The position numbers and the translations under genes are program-made. The notes beneath the pieces are model-generated. The model was not told the origin of the DNA. It was given only the letters and a program-made list of their open reading frames with translations, and made no database searches. Below are positions 61,227 through 64,000 of a stretch of 64,000 nt of DNA, in pieces (position 1 is the stretch's first letter; the number at the start of each line of letters is the position of its first letter). The DNA is from CAZICM01 sp964537685 (GTDB lineage: Bacteria > Myxococcota_A > Polyangia > Polyangiales > Polyangiaceae): positions 127,260 to 191,259 of the forward strand of contig CAZICM010000014.1 in the NCBI GenBank assembly GCA_964537685.1. Direction: 5' to 3'.

Positions 61227-63002
61227 CTATCTGACTGAACGCGCGCACCTAAACCCGCCGTCGGCGAAACGGTAATGGGGCTCAAAGCTGGTTCTCGAGT
61301 ACGTCCGCAGTGTTTGAGCTCCATACATCCAAGAGCCGCCTCTCATAACGAAACAGGTTCTATCCAATCTGGCTGTATTGTGAGGATTATGCGCCGGACC
61401 ATTTAAATAAAATTGTGGATCATCAGCATCGTCACACCATTCCCACACATTGCCCGCGAGATCGTGCACACCAAAAGGAGAAACACCTGTTGGACACGAA
61501 CCCACGGCAATGGTGCCCTTATGCTTTCCGCCAAAATTCGCGCGCGACGGCGTGGGATCGGTTTTTCCCCAAGGATATTTGCGGCCGTCGACGCCCCGCG
61601 CCGCCTTTTCCCATTCGGCTTCGGTCGGCAGCCGCTTGCCCGCCCAATTCGCATAGGCCCTGGCATCGAACCACGAAATAAATACAACAGGATGATGCTC
61701 AAATCCGTTCGGAATTGAACCTCTAGGCCAATGCGCTAAAAATCGTCCCGCGCCGTGATCCGTAGGCTTATAACCGGTCACCTGCAAAAAAGCCTTGAAT
61801 TGAAGATTCGTTACCGGTGTCCGATCCAAATAGAACCCGTCCAGATGCACCGTTCTTCGGCTGGGCCCCATTTGAAATGGCCCCTCTGGAATAAGCACCA
61901 TTTCAAAACCATCGGTGTCATGAATCACTTCGGGCAATGGGCGTTCAGGAGCCAAGGAAATCGACGCGGCGCCCGCCGAAACCTCCTCGCCCACCGACTC
62001 CACCAAACGCCGCTTGAATTCGGCGCAGGTCTGAGGCCGCGCCTTTGGATCTTTAGCGAGCGCATCCAAAATCAGCTCTTCCAAAGGTTTTGGCAATTGA
62101 GGCCGAAACGAAGAGGGCAGGGGCGGTTTTTGAGAAATATGCGCCATCATCAGCGCGAAATGATTGCCATCGTCAAAGGGCACTCGCCCCGTGCAAAGCT
62201 GGTACAGCGTCACGCCCAGCGAATAAATATCCGAGCGGTGATCGGCCATTTCGGGCTTCTGCACCTGTTCGGGCGACATATAACGGCAGGTGCCCAGGAA
62301 GGCGCCCGTCACCGTATACGTCGTTCCCTCGAAAATCTTTGCAATGCCAAAATCGACGATTTTTGGCGTAAGCCTGCCCCGCGACCGCTCTTCCACGAGA
62401 ATGTTTTCAGGCTTTAAATCGCGGTGAATGATACCGTTTTTATGCGCATCATCCATGGCATCGAGCACACCGCCGAATATGCTCACAATTTCCTTGAATG
62501 GCATACCGCCCCGCCATTTCTCGAGATGCGCAAGCAGGCTATTGCCGTCCACATGCTCCATCACAATCGCGAGCAAATGCGCGTGCTCAATAAAATCGTA
62601 AACGGCGACTCCATATTCGTGGCTCCACGCCCGCAGCACCTTGGCCTCACGCGCAAAACGCCTTCGCACCTCGGCATCGCCTGAAAGATTGGTGTGCAGG
62701 CATTTCAGGGCGACGGTTCGATTTAGCTTTTGATCCCGCGCGCGGTACACAACGCCCATACCGCCTTCCCCCAAGACGCCTTCAATGGCATAAACGCCCG
62801 AAAGCAGCGTTCCCGGAAGAAGCCTCAGAGGAGGAAGGGGCAGTGAAGCCTTATCACTGCCACCGCGGGCCGCCGGCTCTGTATTGGCGACCAAAGTCGG
62901 ATCATTAAAAGCCTGCTCTTTGCCGCACGAAGAACAAAAGCGCGCATTGGGTCTTTGCTCGGAACCGCAGCGGCTGCACAGAAGAACGGGGCTCATGGAC
63001 AC
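61227..63002 (-). CDS. Ser/Thr protein kinase with N-terminal zinc ribbon and C-terminal FGE-sulfatase domain
   Basis: 591 residues. A zinc ribbon (Cys9, Cys12, Cys23, Cys26) is followed by a Pro-rich linker, a kinase domain (about 70-335; GEGGMGVVYRARD, Lys100, IIHRDLKPENI, DFGIAKIF) and a linker. The C-terminal formylglycine-generating-enzyme-type domain (about 370-590) has MVLIPEGPFQMGP, LDRTPVTNLQFKAFL, RLPTEAEWEKAARG, LAGNVWEWCDD and MRGGSWMYG. In such fusions the FGE domain often lacks the Cys pair that true FGE enzymes use and is a binding module. The start is 31 bases from the divergent cardiolipin synthase-like start. Confidence 0.94.
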   Translation of the reverse strand: MSMSPVLLCSRCGSEQRPNARFCSSCGKEQAFNDPTLVANTEPAARGGSDKASLPLPPLRLLPGTLLSGVYAIEGVLGEGGMGVVYRARDQKLNRTVALKCLHTNLSGDAEVRRRFAREAKVLRAWSHEYGVAVYDFIEHAHLLAIVMEHVDGNSLLAHLEKWRGGMPFKEIVSIFGGVLDAMDDAHKNGIIHRDLKPENILVEERSRGRLTPKIVDFGIAKIFEGTTYTVTGAFLGTCRYMSPEQVQKPEMADHRSDIYSLGVTLYQLCTGRVPFDDGNHFALMMAHISQKPPLPSSFRPQLPKPLEELILDALAKDPKARPQTCAEFKRRLVESVGEEVSAGAASISLAPERPLPEVIHDTDGFEMVLIPEGPFQMGPSRRTVHLDGFYLDRTPVTNLQFKAFLQVTGYKPTDHGAGRFLAHWPRGSIPNGFEHHPVVFISWFDARAYANWAGKRLPTEAEWEKAARGVDGRKYPWGKTDPTPSRANFGGKHKGTIAVGSCPTGVSPFGVHDLAGNVWEWCDDADDPQFYLNGPAHNPHNTARLDRTCFVMRGGSWMYGAQTLRTYSRTSFEPHYRFADGGFRCARSVR

Positions 63003-63033
63003 AGCAATATCATTGATTTAAAAGGGACAGAAT

Positions 63034-64000
63034 TTGAGTCTATTCTTCACGCTTGATCCAATTCTATCGATTGCACTGGCGGCATTTGCCACGCTGCTCG
63101 ACATCGCGGCCATTTCCTTAGCCATGCTGCGGAGGCGTGGCTTTGCCAGCACCCTCACTTGGATCTTCGCCATTTTGGCGCTTCCCGCCGTCGGAGCCGT
63201 GGCTTATTTTCTGCTCGCCGAACCGAGGGTGCGCCGCACCCGCCGCGTAAAATGGGCCGCAAAATCGAAAGTAAGAGACTCCCATACCAATGTATTTATT
63301 TCAGAACTCGGCCCTGCTGAAATTGCGGCGCTGCCTTCGCCGATGAAATCGCTCTTATCCCTGAGCAGCCGTCTCAGCGGACTCATGCCTACCTGCGGAA
63401 ATAAACTCGAATTGCTCACGGACAATCATATCGCATTCGAACGAATTGAAAAAGAGTTGCTTCAGGCAAAAAAAAGTATATGGGCTGAATACTATATTAT
63501 TGAAAACGACGGTACGGGCCGGCGATTTTTAGAATTGCTCGCGGCGCGCGCGCGGGCCGGCATTCAAGTGAAACTTCTCTACGATGCCGTGGGCTCATCG
63601 GGAATCGACGACGAGCTTCTTTTCGCCATTGAAAAAGCAGGAGGCCGCGCCGTTGCATTTCTTCCCGTCAATCCGCTGCGCCGCAGATGGGCCGTGCATC
63701 TTCGCAATCACCGCAAAATCATTGTAATTGACGGTGAACGCGCCTTTACCGGCGGAATGAATGTAGGCGACCGGTATTCGGGCAAGCGCGGGATTGGCCG
63801 TTTCCGAAGGCGCGCAAAAGGCTTTGCGTTTCGCGATACTCATCTCTTTCTTCAAGGGCCGGCCGCTCAGGATTTGGCCCTGGTCTTTGCCGAGGATTGG
63901 TGCTTTTCCACCGACGAGCTGCTTGAAGTAAAAACCACCGAAGCCGTGCGCACTGGCGCCGCTGTGGCCATTTTACCGAGCGGTCCAGATCAAGAAACCA
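63034..64000 (+). CDS. cls: Cardiolipin synthase-like phospholipase D family protein (3' end outside window)
   Basis: The frame begins at a TTG at 63034 with AGGGA upstream and is open to the end of the window (322 residues seen). Two N-terminal membrane helices (about 11-31 and 40-62) are typical of ClsA. The first HKD motif is HRKIIVID with His226, Lys228 and Asp233, preceded by WAEYYIIENDG and followed by FTGGMNVGDRYSG. The second HKD motif would lie beyond the window. Cardiolipin synthases condense two phosphatidylglycerols at the inner membrane. The gene is divergent from the FGE kinase with only 31 bases between starts. Confidence 0.9.
   Translation, partial: MSLFFTLDPILSIALAAFATLLDIAAISLAMLRRRGFASTLTWIFAILALPAVGAVAYFLLAEPRVRRTRRVKWAAKSKVRDSHTNVFISELGPAEIAALPSPMKSLLSLSSRLSGLMPTCGNKLELLTDNHIAFERIEKELLQAKKSIWAEYYIIENDGTGRRFLELLAARARAGIQVKLLYDAVGSSGIDDELLFAIEKAGGRAVAFLPVNPLRRRWAVHLRNHRKIIVIDGERAFTGGMNVGDRYSGKRGIGRFRRRAKGFAFRDTHLFLQGPAAQDLALVFAEDWCFSTDELLEVKTTEAVRTGAAVAILPSGPDQET

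Overview
The window looks like chromosomal DNA of a myxobacterium or close relative (phylum Myxococcota, probably class Polyangia). This is inferred from gene content, not from any rRNA: an MglA-type GTPase with the diagnostic Thr78, Ser/Thr kinases fused to AAA/TPR or formylglycine-generating-enzyme domains, many cysteine-rich lipoproteins, a NALVP-repeat lipoprotein, a sigma/anti-sigma/TPR-lipoprotein operon, and Uma2-family proteins. Base composition is moderately GC-rich. No insertion sequence, prophage, CRISPR array or rRNA operon was seen. One tRNA (Phe, GAA) is present.

Layout. 1-5165: the end of a TPR protein, then a tightly overlapping minus-strand trio (unknown protein, Uma2 nuclease-like protein, AAA ATPase with an altered Walker B), then a degenerate Uma2 copy beside its intact coiled-coil-tailed paralogue. 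5272-16710: a hybrid histidine kinase, a secreted aromatic-repeat protein, ruvX, an unknown protein, a CpxP/Spy-like protein with an OmpR/CpxA-type two-component pair, a DRB0094-type RNA ligase, an unknown protein and a YhhN lysoplasmalogenase. 16693-23491: hrpA helicase, a lipoprotein, a TfoX-N protein and a DUF389 membrane protein. The DUF389 gene is the last member of a trehalose operon (membrane-anchored otsA, otsB, marR, DUF389; 26985-21755). That operon diverges from a GH15 glucosidase across a 60-bp region centred on a 34-bp inverted repeat.

28829-43445: a Cys-rich secreted protein, an APC permease, small lipoproteins, an SDR, a CxCCH lipoprotein convergent with a copper monooxygenase-like lipoprotein, a zeta GST, YifB/ComM, RecA, SSB, an extended MglA-like GTPase, a PA14 lipoprotein and a rhomboid protease. 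43753-54379: a nine-gene co-oriented run on the plus strand (ECF-type sigma, anti-sigma-like protein, TPR lipoprotein, LpxL-type acyltransferase, J-domain protein, DnaK, a signalling-like protein, M1 peptidase lipoprotein, membrane protein). It has several four-base stop/start overlaps and looks like an envelope-stress or surface-assembly unit. 54570-64000: tRNA-Phe, another Uma2 protein, queE, the NALVP lipoprotein, two tandem Ser/Thr kinases, and the start of a cardiolipin synthase-like gene that runs off the window.

The best leads for new biology are four. First, the trehalose locus, in which an extracytoplasmic sensor is fused to trehalose-6-phosphate synthase under a putative MarR operator placed symmetrically between two start codons. 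Second, the overlapping unknown/Uma2/AAA trio. Third, the sigma-to-peptidase run, in which a small module is shared by the J-domain protein and the gene after dnaK. Fourth, the NALVP repeats, whose DNA has diverged while the peptide has not. All functional statements are read from sequence and family knowledge; no database search was run.
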